The position numbers and the translations under genes were made by a program. Source: SAR324 cluster bacterium (GTDB lineage Bacteria; SAR324; NAC60-12). From it: DNA of 5,515 nt. This document shows positions 5,210-5,515 of the stretch, piece after piece (positions within the stretch are counted from its first letter, which is position 1; the number at the start of each line of letters is the position of its first letter). The notes beneath the pieces are model-generated. The model did no database searches and was not told where the DNA came from. It was given only the letters and a program-made list of their open reading frames with translations. Location of the stretch: assembly GCA_028822475.1 (NCBI GenBank), contig JAPKDT010000146.1, forward strand, positions 1-5,515. The letters are read 5' to 3'.

Positions 5210-5515
5210 TAAAAAAAACAAAATAATCTTTTCTTTCTAAATAGAAATTAGTTCTTACAGCAATTAGAGTAGATTATTTTTCTGAATCTTTTAGAAAATT
5301 GTTTCAGGCAGTACCTATGCACAGAAGAAACAAGGGGTCTGCCTCTTCCTTCCGGAATGCCTTTATTGAAAATCGTCCTTTTAGAAATTAGTTAGAACAC
5401 CTTTAATATTTTTTCTTCCTGTTTCTTAATATATAGGAATATTAAACTTCAAATATGTTTATATATTTCCGTAGATTTACGTAGATTATTTATGCTGAAT
5501 AAGGTTGATTTAATA
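5210..5515. other. Gene-free region right of the rhodanese promoter
   Basis: No protein-length open frame on either strand. It is very AT-rich except for a block near 5305-5361. TAGAAATTAGTT occurs at 5242-5253 and 5382-5393, with a degenerate copy (TAGAAAATTGTT) at 5292-5303. GTAGATTATTT occurs at 5269-5279 and 5481-5491. A perfect 9-bp inverted repeat pairs TTTAATATT (5402-5410) with AATATTAAA (5438-5446). The last bases probably lead towards a gene beyond the window edge. Confidence 0.5.
5306..5344 (+). other. Possible RNA hairpin in a GC-richer island, with a 24-codon ORF
   Basis: AGGCAG (5306-5311) pairs with CTGCCT (5339-5344). With one bulged base at 5312, ACCT (5313-5316) pairs further with GGGT (5335-5338; one G-U), leaving an 18-nt loop. 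The loop opens with ATG (5317) of a 24-codon ORF ending at 5391, a basic peptide starting MHRRNKGSASSF. The AGG that would be its Shine-Dalgarno sequence is inside the stem. I do not recognise the peptide, and the ORF may be chance. Base composition here is close to half GC, unlike the surroundings. Confidence 0.2.

Overview
The window is a stretch of AT-rich chromosome from a Gram-negative, probably proteobacterial, organism. The evidence is a MltD-type peptidoglycan transglycosylase with LysM repeats, an exported tandem-domain rhodanese, an exported haem-binding c-type cytochrome, and a tRNA gene that encodes its own CCA end. The pairing of periplasmic sulfur and cytochrome genes would suit a sulfur- or metal-metabolising lineage such as the former Deltaproteobacteria, but I cannot name a genus from sequence alone.

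Left part (1-484): tRNA-Gly(GCC) lies on the minus strand at 179-254, behind a strong sigma70-like promoter with a G-rich discriminator. Beyond its 3' end is a gene-free flank that carries two GTGGGGGA repeats. A second promoter reads rightward towards the next gene.

Middle part (485-3416, plus strand): a 657-residue secreted lytic transglycosylase has a GH23 catalytic domain, four LysM modules and an internal 6-residue tandem repeat. It is followed after about 100 bases by argB, acetylglutamate kinase of the arginine-inhibited type. The gap holds a perfect AT-rich inverted repeat overlapping a weak candidate promoter. The two genes have no obvious functional link.

Right part (3474-5091, minus strand, convergent with argB): a periplasmic rhodanese is followed by a membrane-anchored monohaem cytochrome c, probably as one transcript from a well-matched promoter at 5181-5209. 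Their junction is the oddest part of the window. The rhodanese frame runs about 50 codons past the end of recognisable rhodanese sequence and overlaps the cytochrome gene by 140 bases. An A5 run sits where homology ends, and an indel of one base there would give an immediate stop. Two perfect inverted repeats (10 bp with a 4-nt loop, and 14 bp with a 2-nt centre) lie at the edges of the overlap.

Far right (5210-5515): no convincing gene. It holds short direct repeats, a small GC-richer island with a possible hairpin and a 24-codon ORF, and an AT-rich inverted repeat.
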